From the NCBI RefSeq assembly GCF_900019265.1, contig NZ_CYGX02000060.1, forward strand, positions 55,990 through 119,989: a stretch of 64,000 bases of DNA, in the 5' to 3' direction. The DNA comes from Paraburkholderia ribeironis (GTDB taxonomy: Bacteria; Pseudomonadota; Gammaproteobacteria; Burkholderiales; Burkholderiaceae). Shown piece after piece: positions 26,368 through 36,641 of this stretch. The position numbers were made by a program, and so were the translations under genes. The notes under the pieces were generated by a model, which saw nothing but the letters and a program-made list of their open reading frames with translations, was not told the origin of the DNA and made no database searches. Numbering within the stretch: the stretch's first letter is position 1; each line of letters starts with the position of its first letter.

Positions 26368-26393
26368 AAGGGCAGCGCGAGCTGCCCTTTTTT
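26368..26393 (+). terminator. rpmE2 terminator
   Basis: AAGGGCAGC and GCTGCCCTT form a stem with a GCGA loop followed by T residues, 45 bp after the stop codon. Confidence 0.88.
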
Positions 26394-26528
26394 GTCGCCG
26401 CACGCGGTATCGACGGCATGGCCGCGAACCGTGCCGCGAGCGCGCCGCGCGGTGTCGCGCGGTGTCGTATTGCAAGCTTTCGCAAACACGTTGCAGGCCG
26501 TTACCGGCCGTGACGTGCGTCACACGGC

Positions 26529-28379
26529 ATGACTACAATGCCGGATGCTCAAGAAGAGCCATTGCGGCCGGACATGTCGTCCGGTCCCGGCTGCACCGCT
26601 TATCCAATTTCCACATACCGCATGAGACCTGTCGTTCGCCTCACTGCCTCAGCGACCAGTGCGTTGCCGCGCTGGCTGCTGCTCACCATCTGTATCGTCT
26701 ACGCATCGTTCGGGCTATTTGGCCGCGACCCGTGGAAGAACGAGGACGCAGCCGGCTTCGGTGTGATGTGGACCATGGCGAACGGCGGCGTCCACGACTG
26801 GCTGCTGCCCAATCTGGTCGGCAAATACGTGACCGAAGACGGCCCGCTCGGCTACTGGCTCGGCGCCAGCGCGATCCGCGCGCTCGCGCCGTGGGTCGAT
26901 GCGAGCAACGCGTCGCGCGTGTTCACCGGCCTGCTCTTTTGCGCGGGCTGCGCGTTCGTCTGGTATGCCGCCTATCTGCTCGGCCGGCGCGCCGAAGTGC
27001 AACCGTTCAAATATGCGTTCGGCGGCGAGCCGGAGCCGCGCGACTACGGCCGCACGCTTGCCGACGGTGCGTTGCTGATCCTGCTCGCCTGCTTCGGTCT
27101 CGCCGAACGCGGCCACGAAACCACGCCGCAACTGGCGCAGTTCGTCTGCATCGCGATGCTCGTGTACGGGCTCGTGCGCATGATCGACAAGCCGATCCAG
27201 GGCGCGCTGATCTGGGGCCTCGCGCTTGGCCTCGTCACGCTGGCGAGCAGCCCGGTGCTGGTCGGCGCGCTGCTGCTCGGCACGCTGGCGATGGCGTTGA
27301 TCGTGCGCGAAACGCGCTCGCGCTGGCTGCTGCTGGCGGGCCTGCCGGTGGCGCTCGCGCTCGCGGTGTCGTGGCCGATCGCCGCGCTCGCCGTGTTTCC
27401 CGACGACGCCGTCTGGTACCTGAATCAATGGGTGCGCGTCAGCCTGAGTGCGTTCGCGGGGCCGCCCAGCTCGGTCGCGGCGTACGCGCTGAAAAACCTG
27501 CCGCTCTTCACGTGGCCGGCGTGGCCGCTGGCGGTCTGGGCGTGGTTCAGCTGGTCGGGTCTGCGGCGCGCGCCGCACGTGGCCATTCCGCTGTCGGTGA
27601 TCGGGCCGCTGCTGGTGCTGGTGATCCTGCAGAGCCATCAGTCGAACCGGCTTTACATGCTGTTGCTGCCGCCGCTCGCGGTGCTGGCCACCTTCGCGCT
27701 GCCGACGCTCAAACGCGGCGCGATCAACGCGATCGACTGGTTCGCTCTGCTGAGCTTCACGATCCTCGGCAGCTTCGTCTGGCTGGTGTATGTGGCCGGC
27801 TTGACCGGCTTCCCGCATCCACTCGCGCGCAACCTCGCGCGGCTCGCACCGGGCTTCGCGCCGCAGTTCAAGATCCTGTCGTTCGTGTGCGCGGTCGCCG
27901 TGACGGTGTGCTGGTTCATGCTGGTGCGCTGGCGTCTCGCGCGCCATCCAAAAGTGCTGTGGCGCAGCGTGGTGCTTTCGAGCGCCGGCACGACGCTGAT
28001 GTGGGTGCTGCTGATGACGCTGTGGTTGCCGGTCGTCAACTACAGCCGGACCTACAAGGACGTCGCCCAGCAGATCGCGAGCCATCTGCCTGACGACTAC
28101 ACGTGCATTTCGCCGGTACGGCTTGGGAATGCGCAGATCGCGACCTTCGCGTATTTCGGCGACATGCGCTTCTCGTTCGACGAAGACTGCGACGTGATCC
28201 TGCGCCAGGACACGCAGGAGTATGGCGCGCCGAGCGCGATGCCGGACTACATCTGGAAGCTGGTGTGGGAAGGCCGCCGCGCGGCCGACCGCGACGAACG
28301 CTTCCGCCTCTACGAGCGCATCGATCGTCCCAAGCCGCCGGCCGTCAAACGCCGCGGCTGGCACAAGAAGCTCGACTGA
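26529..28379 (+). CDS. GT-C (ArnT/PMT-like, family 39) glycosyltransferase, specificity unknown
   Basis: A 616-aa polytopic membrane protein with about 12 hydrophobic helices. The first periplasmic loop carries an acidic motif (GRDPWKNEDAAGFG), where ArnT-type enzymes have their catalytic acidic residues. Such enzymes transfer sugars from undecaprenyl phosphate carriers. It is a paralogue in style of the ArnT at 44.7 kb but diverged. The start is uncertain: ATGs at 26529, 26538, 26574 and 26622 all lack good ribosome binding sites. The MATE gene follows after 2 bp, so they form an operon. Confidence 0.75.
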   Translation: MTTMPDAQEEPLRPDMSSGPGCTAYPISTYRMRPVVRLTASATSALPRWLLLTICIVYASFGLFGRDPWKNEDAAGFGVMWTMANGGVHDWLLPNLVGKYVTEDGPLGYWLGASAIRALAPWVDASNASRVFTGLLFCAGCAFVWYAAYLLGRRAEVQPFKYAFGGEPEPRDYGRTLADGALLILLACFGLAERGHETTPQLAQFVCIAMLVYGLVRMIDKPIQGALIWGLALGLVTLASSPVLVGALLLGTLAMALIVRETRSRWLLLAGLPVALALAVSWPIAALAVFPDDAVWYLNQWVRVSLSAFAGPPSSVAAYALKNLPLFTWPAWPLAVWAWFSWSGLRRAPHVAIPLSVIGPLLVLVILQSHQSNRLYMLLLPPLAVLATFALPTLKRGAINAIDWFALLSFTILGSFVWLVYVAGLTGFPHPLARNLARLAPGFAPQFKILSFVCAVAVTVCWFMLVRWRLARHPKVLWRSVVLSSAGTTLMWVLLMTLWLPVVNYSRTYKDVAQQIASHLPDDYTCISPVRLGNAQIATFAYFGDMRFSFDEDCDVILRQDTQEYGAPSAMPDYIWKLVWEGRRAADRDERFRLYERIDRPKPPAVKRRGWHKKLD

Positions 28380-28381
28380 CC

Positions 28382-29761
28382 ATGTTCGCCGATGTACGGA
28401 AGATCGCCGCGCTCGCATGGCCCGTATTGATCGGCCAACTGGCGATCATCGCTTTCGGTGTGATCGACACCGCGATGGTCGGCCGCTATTCGGCCATCGA
28501 TCTGGCTGCGCTCGGGCTCGGCTCATCGATCTATATTTCGGTCTACATCGGTCTGACCGGCATTCTGACCGCGCTGCAACCGATCACCGCGCAGCTCTAC
28601 GGCGCGGGCCGCTACACGCAGATCGGCGAGGAAGTTCGCCAGGCATTGTGGCTCGCACTGGCGCTGACCGTGATCGGCTTCCTGATCCTGTTCTTTCCGG
28701 GGCCCGCGCTGCACCTCGCACGCGTGCCCGAGGCGCTGCACGAGCGCACGGTCGCGTACCTGCGGATTCTGGCCTTCGGCCTGCCGGCCGGGCTCGCTTT
28801 CCGGGTTTATGGCTCGGTCACGAATGCCGTCGGTCAACCTCGGCTCGTGATGATCCTGCAGATCGGCGCGCTGCTGCTCAAGTTTCCGCTCAACACGTGG
28901 TTCATCTTCGGCGGGCTCGGCATGCCCGCGCTCGGCGGTCCCGGTTGCGCGCTCGCCAGCACGGCGATCAACTGGGGGCTTGCCGTGCTCGGCATGCTGC
29001 TGTTGACGCGCGTCGACGTATTCAAGCCGTTCGCGATCTTCGCGCACTTCTGCTGGCCGGTCTGGCGGCGCCAGGTCGCGCAGTTGCGGCTGGGCATTCC
29101 GATGGGCCTGTCGTATCTGATCGAAGTCACGTCCTACACGTTCATGGCGCTCTTCATCGCGCGCTTCGGCACGACCACGCTCGCCGGCCATCAGATCGCC
29201 GGCAATATCGGCGCGGTGCTGTACATGACGCCGCTGTCGATCGGCATCGCCGCGTCGACGCTGGTGGCCCAGGCGCTCGGCGCGCATCGTCCGGAAGCGG
29301 CGCGCACGCTGTCGCGTCACGGCATCGTAATGGCCGTCGCGATCGCCTGCTGTTATGGCGCGATCGTGCTGACGCTGCGGCCGTACATCATCAAAGGCTA
29401 CACACCGGATGCGCAGGTCGTCGCGGCGGCGCTGCCGCTGGTGTTGATCGTCGCGTGCTACCACCTGTTCGACGCATTGCAGATCACCACCGCGTTCGTG
29501 CTGCGGGCGTACAAGGTGGCAGTCGTGCCGACCGCCATCTACGCGGTTGCGTTGTGGGGCGTGGGGCTCGGCGGCGGCTACCTGCTCGGCTTCAATGTGA
29601 CCGGCGTGACGCCGGTATGGCTGACCGGCGCGCGTGGATTCTGGGTCGCCAATACGGCGAGCCTCGCGATCGCCGGTGCCGGGCTGCTGATGTACTGGAA
29701 GACGGTGAGCCAGCGGTATCTGCGCGCCGACGCGGCGGTGCCGGTGGATTCGGCGGCTTGA
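28382..29761 (+). CDS. MATE family efflux transporter
   Basis: A 459-aa, 12-helix membrane protein of the MATE family (NorM/DinF type). It starts MFADVRKIAALAWPVLIGQL and contains the two-fold repeated MatE domain (second copy around LRLGIPMGLSYLIEVTSYTF). These are Na+ or H+-coupled exporters of cationic organic compounds. It lies 2 bp after the glycosyltransferase gene. No terminator was identified downstream. Confidence 0.88.
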   Translation: MFADVRKIAALAWPVLIGQLAIIAFGVIDTAMVGRYSAIDLAALGLGSSIYISVYIGLTGILTALQPITAQLYGAGRYTQIGEEVRQALWLALALTVIGFLILFFPGPALHLARVPEALHERTVAYLRILAFGLPAGLAFRVYGSVTNAVGQPRLVMILQIGALLLKFPLNTWFIFGGLGMPALGGPGCALASTAINWGLAVLGMLLLTRVDVFKPFAIFAHFCWPVWRRQVAQLRLGIPMGLSYLIEVTSYTFMALFIARFGTTTLAGHQIAGNIGAVLYMTPLSIGIAASTLVAQALGAHRPEAARTLSRHGIVMAVAIACCYGAIVLTLRPYIIKGYTPDAQVVAAALPLVLIVACYHLFDALQITTAFVLRAYKVAVVPTAIYAVALWGVGLGGGYLLGFNVTGVTPVWLTGARGFWVANTASLAIAGAGLLMYWKTVSQRYLRADAAVPVDSAA

Positions 29762-29943
29762 ACGAGGTCAGCTGGCCGCACGACTGCGACGTGGCCGACT
29801 TGCTTGCTGAACCCGGTGTTAGATGCCCGATCACTGACGGGTTGTCGAAGCCTTGGCAAATGCTTGACCGTTAGTTGCATTCGAACCGGAGAGAAAAGCG
29901 GCACCGCGAGGCGACCGCTTGCGTTGTCCTGCCAGCGCGGATC

Positions 29944-30390
29944 TCAAGCCGCGACCACTTCCTGCGCCACCTCGACTCCCCTCGTCCGCTGCGCCGAGTC
30001 AGCCGCCTGATCATGCCGCTCGAAAATCTCGCGGGCGGTAAACAGCGCGTTCAGCGCGGCCGGGAAGCCCGCATAGAGCGCCATCTGCATGAACACCTCG
30101 ACGATCTCCTCGCGCGTGCAGCCGACGTTCAACGCCGCTTCGATGTGCACCTTCAGTTGCGGCTGCGCGCAGCCGAGTGTCGCGAGCGAAGCGATCGTCG
30201 CGATTTCGCGCGTGCGCAGATCGAGCTGCGGCCGGCTGTAAATATCGCCGAAGCCGAATTCGATCAGCAGCCGGCCGAAATCCGGCGCGATCGGTGCGAG
30301 CGCGGCAATCACCTGCTCGCCGGCCGAGCCGTCGATCTCCTTCAGTTTGTCCCAGCCCCGCGTGTAACGGTCTGTGTGTGCGTAGTCCAT
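29944..30390 (-). CDS. Carboxymuconolactone decarboxylase family protein
   Basis: A 148-aa CMD-fold protein with the motifs IATIASLATLGCAQPQLKVH and GCTREEIVEVFMQMALYAGFPAA. It lacks the CxxC of AhpD, so peroxidase activity is unlikely. It resembles 4-carboxymuconolactone decarboxylase (PcaC) but sits away from pca genes, so the reaction is unknown. A GAGGA ribosome binding site precedes the ATG. The start lies inside the end of the upstream merR gene (49-bp overlap), indicating tight coupling. Confidence 0.85.
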   Translation of the reverse strand: MDYAHTDRYTRGWDKLKEIDGSAGEQVIAALAPIAPDFGRLLIEFGFGDIYSRPQLDLRTREIATIASLATLGCAQPQLKVHIEAALNVGCTREEIVEVFMQMALYAGFPAALNALFTAREIFERHDQAADSAQRTRGVEVAQEVVAA

Positions 30391-30833
30391 GGTGAGTCCT
30401 CGTCCGAATGTGAAGAAGGGGTTGTGTCGCTCTGTCGTGCCGGATGGTCCGCGGCGGTGTTCTGCCCCGCCGCTTCGTAGTACGCGATCTTGTCGACGAT
30501 CGCGCCGAGATTGCTCTGCAACCCGGCGATCCGCGCCAGCACCGCATCCCGATGCGCGACCAGCAAGTCGCGGCGCGCACCCATCGTCGGCTCGCCTTGC
30601 GCGCGCAGCGCCGCGAACGCCTGCATCCCGGCGATCGGCATGCCGGTCGCCTTCAGACGCATCACGAACTGCAGCCAGTCGAGATCGGCCGGCGAATACA
30701 GGCGATGCCCCGCCTGCGTGCGCCCGACCGACCGGATCAGGCCAGCCTGTTCGTAGTAACGCAGCGTATGCGTGGAGACGCCGATCGCTTCGGCGACCTG
30801 CCCGATGGTGAGTGCGGTTGAGATTTTCGACAT
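30342..30833 (-). CDS. MerR family transcriptional regulator
   Basis: A 163-aa regulator with the winged helix TIGQVAEAIGVSTHTLRYYE and a coiled-coil helix. It lacks metal-binding cysteines and resembles the organic/electrophile-responsive MerR subgroup (AdhR-like). It likely autoregulates through the 19-bp-spacer promoter at 30843-30873 and co-expresses the CMD-family gene, which starts within its 3' end. Confidence 0.88.
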   Translation of the reverse strand: MSKISTALTIGQVAEAIGVSTHTLRYYEQAGLIRSVGRTQAGHRLYSPADLDWLQFVMRLKATGMPIAGMQAFAALRAQGEPTMGARRDLLVAHRDAVLARIAGLQSNLGAIVDKIAYYEAAGQNTAADHPARQSDTTPSSHSDEDSPWTTHTQTVTRGAGTN

Positions 30834-30842
30834 GACGGACTC

Positions 30843-30873
30843 AGGTTAGGACTTCGAGTGCACTCTAAGTCAA
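30843..30873 (-). promoter_or_regulatory. MerR-type promoter (19-bp spacer) with palindromic operator
   Basis: On the minus strand TTGACT (30873-30868) and TAACCT (30848-30843) are separated by exactly 19 bp, the diagnostic MerR spacing. A 22-bp near-perfect palindrome (30850-30871, one mismatched pair) fills the spacer. It lies 10 bp upstream of the merR ATG. Confidence 0.78.
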
Positions 30874-31001
30874 GCGCCTGTCGCTGTCATTTATCCACAT
30901 GCTGATTTTCCATGGCGCGCGACATGGATAGATAAACTCGCAAGAACCTGATACCAATGCAAAAGAATCAAACAAAAAGATTTAAATATTGTTCATGCTG
31001 A

Positions 31002-31030
31002 TTTACTTGTCATGAATCGATCGGTATAAA
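31002..31030 (+). promoter_or_regulatory. Candidate promoter of the ComEA-like gene
   Basis: TTTACT (31002-31007), a 17-bp spacer and TATAAA (31025-31030) form a good sigma70 promoter, about 117 bp upstream of the ATG at 31147. Confidence 0.6.
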
Positions 31031-31146
31031 TCGTCCGCATTCGCAAATGGGGCGCACGAATTGTTCTATCCTTAAGCGCAGCGCTGGCCACAGGATGCGC
31101 CATGCGTTCCCGGCTTGATTGCTTTGCCCTCGATGGAGTGCTTGCC

Positions 31147-31654
31147 ATGCTGAAGAAGCTTTTGATGCTTTGCGTTGCCTTGGCGCTGTCGCTGTCGGCC
31201 GCATTTGCGGCGGCCGTCGAAGTGAATTCCGCCGATCAGGCGGCGCTCGAATCGGTCAAGGGTATCGGACCGGTGCATGCAAAGGCGATCATCGACGAAC
31301 GCACCAAAAATGGCCCGTTCAAGGACGCCGATGATCTCGCCGCACGCGTCAAGGGGCTCGGCAGCGCCGCCGACCGGCGCCAAGACTGCCACGAAGTCCA
31401 GCAGCACGGCAGGCACCAAGGCGGCGCCCGCAGCCGCGCCTGCCGCAACCACCGCGCCGGCCACGACCGCGGCCACGACGCCAGCGGCGCCTGCCGAAGC
31501 GGCCAGCGCGAAAGCGTCGCAGTCGAAGAAGAAGAGCAAGGCCGCGGCGTCCGAAGCAGCAGCTTCTGCGCCGGCCGAAGCATCCGGCACCAAGGCCTCG
31601 AAGAAGAAGGCGAAAAAGAGCAAGGCTGCTTCGGACGCCGCCTCTGGCGCGTAA
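31147..31654 (+). pseudogene. ComEA-like helix-hairpin-helix protein, probably frameshifted
   Basis: The gene starts with a signal peptide (MLKKLLMLCVALALSLSAAF) and a first helix-hairpin-helix (NSADQAALESVKGIGPVHAK, then DADDLAARVKGLG). After GLG near 31360 the family expects a second hairpin (KSVxKLxxxGLTIG) and then a Lys/Ala-rich tail. The second hairpin is absent. The Lys/Ala-rich tail (for example KKKSKAAASEAAAS) appears in another frame and ends with TAA at 31652. The original frame instead runs on to 31674 with an atypical Cys/Arg/Glu-rich tail. A small out-of-frame deletion is the simplest explanation. The exported one-hairpin product may still be made. Confidence 0.6.
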
Positions 31655-31856
31655 CGACGCGCCTCGATGTGTAGCAATGCCCGCAGGGGTGGGTGACGGC
31701 ATCGCGAGAACCCCGTGCTACGCGCATGATCCATGTGTCATGCACATAGCGAGGCCGCCCCGCCGCCCGCCTTCTTTCCCATTGCGCCGCGCAACCGTGC
31801 GGCGTGTTCACCCCGCCGACCCGTCGAGCACGTGTCAGCATTCAAGAGAGAGCATC

Positions 31857-32288
31857 ATGAGCCTACTCGATACTATCGGTTCCCTGTTCGGCAAATCCCC
31901 AGAAAGCGGCAGCCAGCAAGCGCTGGTCGCAGCCGCTCTCGAGTTCGTCAATAACCAGCCGGGCGGCCTGAACGGCCTGATCGACCGCTTCAAGGAAAAG
32001 GGCCTCGGCGATGTGGTGTCGTCGTGGGTCAGCAACGGCGAGAACCAGCCGATCACGCCCGATGCGCTGCACAGCGTGCTCGGCTCGGAAGCCGTCACCA
32101 ACCTCGCGGCGAAGGCCGGCGTGCAACCGGACCAGGTCACGGGGCTGCTGTCGCAGATTCTGCCGCATGTGGTCAACGCCGCGACGCCCGACGGTGAAGT
32201 GCCGGCCGAAGGCAAGCTGAACCCCACCACCGTGCTCGGCGCGCTCGGCGGCCTGTCGGCGCTGCTCGGCAATAAGGGCAACGCGTAA
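31857..32288 (+). CDS. YidB family protein (DUF937)
   Basis: A 143-aa protein starting MSLLDTIGSLFGKSPESG, with the YidB/DUF937 pattern (GLGDVVSSWVSNGENQPITP; LSQILPHVVNAATPDGEVP). It has no signal peptide. The function is unknown; family members occur widely in proteobacteria. It is a single gene followed by a strong bidirectional terminator shared with clpB. Confidence 0.85.
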   Translation: MSLLDTIGSLFGKSPESGSQQALVAAALEFVNNQPGGLNGLIDRFKEKGLGDVVSSWVSNGENQPITPDALHSVLGSEAVTNLAAKAGVQPDQVTGLLSQILPHVVNAATPDGEVPAEGKLNPTTVLGALGGLSALLGNKGNA

Positions 32289-32331
32289 AGACGCGGGCAG
32301 CCCCATTCCGGCGAATTGGCCGGCGCGACAA

Positions 32332-32368
32332 AAAAAGCGGCAACGAAGCTGACTTCGTTGCCGCTTTT
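32332..32368. terminator. Bidirectional terminator between yidB-like gene and clpB
   Basis: The stem AGCGGCAACGAAG / CTTCGTTGCCGCT with loop CTGA has a T-run on the plus side and seven T residues on the minus side. Confidence 0.9.
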
Positions 32369-32427
32369 CAATTTCTGGCGGAACGGCTCGACCACCGCCG
32401 CTCCCCACCGCATGGAACGCGCTGCGC

Positions 32428-35025
<2,598 letters not shown>

Positions 35026-35053
35026 CAAGAGACCTCCAATTTCGATTACCACC

Positions 35054-35082
35054 AAAATGAGGAGCTTTAAGCGGGTTTCAAG
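35054..35082 (-). promoter_or_regulatory. Sigma32 (heat-shock) promoter of clpB
   Basis: On the minus strand CTTGAAA (35082-35076) and CTCATTTT (35061-35054) are separated by 14 bp. This matches the sigma32 consensus CTTGAAA-N11-16-CCCCATNT closely (exact -35, near-exact -10), about 30 bp upstream of the clpB ATG. Confidence 0.82.
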
Positions 35083-35145
35083 CCTCTTTTTGTACTCAAC
35101 GGCAACTATTTAACATTTGAGCGAAACGAGCGTCCCGGCCCGAAT

Positions 35146-35652
35146 TTACTGGACCGGCACGCCATCGCCGGCGGTTGGCGCGGTCGCGACCGGTACGATC
35201 GGAATCACGCCGTCCAGTCCCAGCAGCGCGGCCAGCGGGCCGTGCGGCGTCGCGACGTCGCCGATGGTGTACCGGTCGAGTTCGGCAAGGAACGCGTCGC
35301 GCGCCGCCTCCAGTGCGACGCGCAGGCGGCACTGCGCCGTGATCACGCAGGAGCGGCTCTGGCCATGCCGGTCAGGCAGGCAAGCGACCAGCGCGAAATC
35401 GCTTTCCGTCACCCGCACGACCTCGCCCACGGTCAGCGTGCGGGTTTGCTCGGCGATTCGAAGGCCGCCATTGCGCCCGCGCACGGTTTCGACCCAGCCG
35501 CGCTCGCCGAGTTGTTGGACCACTTTCATCAAATGATTGCGGGAGATGCCGTAAGCGTGCGAGATATCCTGGATCGTCGACAATCCCTTGCCTCGCACAG
35601 TCAGGTACACCAGAACGCGTAGTGAGTAATCGGTGTAATCGGTGAGTCTCAT
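35146..35652 (-). CDS. nsrR: Rrf2 family repressor, NsrR-like
   Basis: A 168-aa Rrf2 regulator starting MRLTDYTDYSLRVLVYLTVR, with helix-turn-helix DISHAYGISRNHLMKVVQQL. Three cysteines (Cys91, Cys102, Cys108) match the NsrR iron-sulfur ligand set, with C-x5-C at the end; the first spacing (ten residues) is wider than in E. coli NsrR. NsrR senses nitric oxide. The divergent neighbour is a truncated haemoglobin, and an NsrR-type box lies between them. The ATG at 35652 is the family start; the frame is open to 35769. Confidence 0.85.
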   Translation of the reverse strand: MRLTDYTDYSLRVLVYLTVRGKGLSTIQDISHAYGISRNHLMKVVQQLGERGWVETVRGRNGGLRIAEQTRTLTVGEVVRVTESDFALVACLPDRHGQSRSCVITAQCRLRVALEAARDAFLAELDRYTIGDVATPHGPLAALLGLDGVIPIVPVATAPTAGDGVPVQ

Positions 35653-35960
35653 GGATGCAGGTGTCACGATGAGCGCAGGCCGCGATCCAGGAGAAAACCG
35701 CGTCGATGCAAGGGTTGCCGAGGGCCGCCGCTTCGCCATAAGATGCAGGCTTGACGCATGTTTGTCCATATTGCGTCGTCAAGCCAGGCGGCAGATGTCT
35801 TCCGGTAGCAATGGTAACGTTTCCCGCATAGGCCATTCTTACGAAAAGCAGGGTATTTGTGGCCCTCCTCCTTTTGTATACCTGCGATTCGAGGTCATTT
35901 CCGCTGCCACGGCACCATTTGGCCGGCCGCGATCCAACGCTGCATTTTTATGGAATCTGC
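35653..35960. other. Divergent intergenic region nsrR-like / truncated haemoglobin
   Basis: 308 bp with the NsrR-type box. The promoters of both genes should lie here; no unambiguous -35/-10 pairs were assigned. Confidence 0.6.
35740..35762. promoter_or_regulatory. NsrR-type operator
   Basis: AAGATGC-N9-GCATGTT matches the NsrR half-site pattern AANATGC-N9-GCATNTT at every fixed position. It lies 88 bp upstream of the nsrR-like ATG, in the divergent region shared with the haemoglobin gene. Confidence 0.7.
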
Positions 35961-36500
35961 ATGAATCCCTCCTTTCCTGCCGCGCCGGTGGTCGAGCGCG
36001 CCGCCGAGCCGACCGAGGCCAATGTTCGTGACCTCGTGTACGCGTTTTACGATCGCGTGCGCGCCGATCCGCTGCTCGGCCCGGTCTTCGAAGCGACGCT
36101 TGCGGGCCGCTGGGACGACCATCTGCCGAAGATGTGCACGTTCTGGGGCAGCCTCGTGCTCGGCGCGAAGCAGTACCGCGGCAATGTGCAGCAGGCGCAT
36201 CAGCCGCTCGACGGGATCGAGCCGCAGCACTTCAGCCGCTGGCTGTATCTGTTTCTGGATACGGTCGAGTCGCGCTATCAGCCCGCCGCCGCGATCCGCT
36301 TCATGGAACCGGCGCTGCGGATCGCGCAGAGCCTGCAGTTGAGCCGCTTCGGCTGGGATTACAAGATTCCGGCGGAACAGCAGGCGCTACTCGAGCGCGT
36401 GGCGCCGCGGCGTGCGCGTGACGACGACGCCCGTCACCCGGCACGTCCGGCTGGCGAGCCGTTTCCGACACCGATCATTGGCCGCGCACGCGACGAATGA
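35961..36500 (+). CDS. Group III truncated haemoglobin
   Basis: A 179-aa protein of the trHbP group. It has VRDLVYAFYDRVRADPLLGPVF, DHLPKMCTFWGSLVLGAKQYRG and the proximal histidine region (HFSRWLYLFLDTV). Such globins bind O2 and NO; roles in NO or peroxide detoxification are suggested for the group. The C-terminal 35 residues are Arg/Ala/Pro-rich and non-conserved. The ATG at 35961 is the first of the conserved region. Likely NsrR-controlled. Confidence 0.87.
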   Translation: MNPSFPAAPVVERAAEPTEANVRDLVYAFYDRVRADPLLGPVFEATLAGRWDDHLPKMCTFWGSLVLGAKQYRGNVQQAHQPLDGIEPQHFSRWLYLFLDTVESRYQPAAAIRFMEPALRIAQSLQLSRFGWDYKIPAEQQALLERVAPRRARDDDARHPARPAGEPFPTPIIGRARDE

Positions 36501-36530
36501 GGTTGAACGCAGCGCGTTGGGTGCGCCTTG

Positions 36531-36575
36531 GGTGAGTGCGCCTCGGGTGAGTGCGCCTCGGGTGAGTGCGCCTCG
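36531..36575. repeat. 15-bp tandem repeat between trHb and moaE
   Basis: Three exact copies of GGTGAGTGCGCCTCG, with degenerate partial copies on both sides (about 36519-36590), in the convergent gap. Confidence 0.88.
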
Positions 36576-36641
36576 GGTGCGCCCGGGTGCGCTTTCACCT
36601 TTCAACGCCGCCTGCCGGCGCGACAACCACGCGACGCGCGC

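Larger units (their letters stand above)
30834..31146. other. AT-rich divergent intergenic region
   Basis: Besides the two promoters described, 30880-31060 is clearly AT-richer than the surroundings, with A-runs and T-runs around 30960-30990. No ORF with homology. Confidence 0.6.

Noticed and set aside
29860..29900. tRNA T-arm-like GGTTCGAAT sequence on the minus strand
   Set aside because: No acceptor stem, anticodon arm or matching D-arm can be folded around it.
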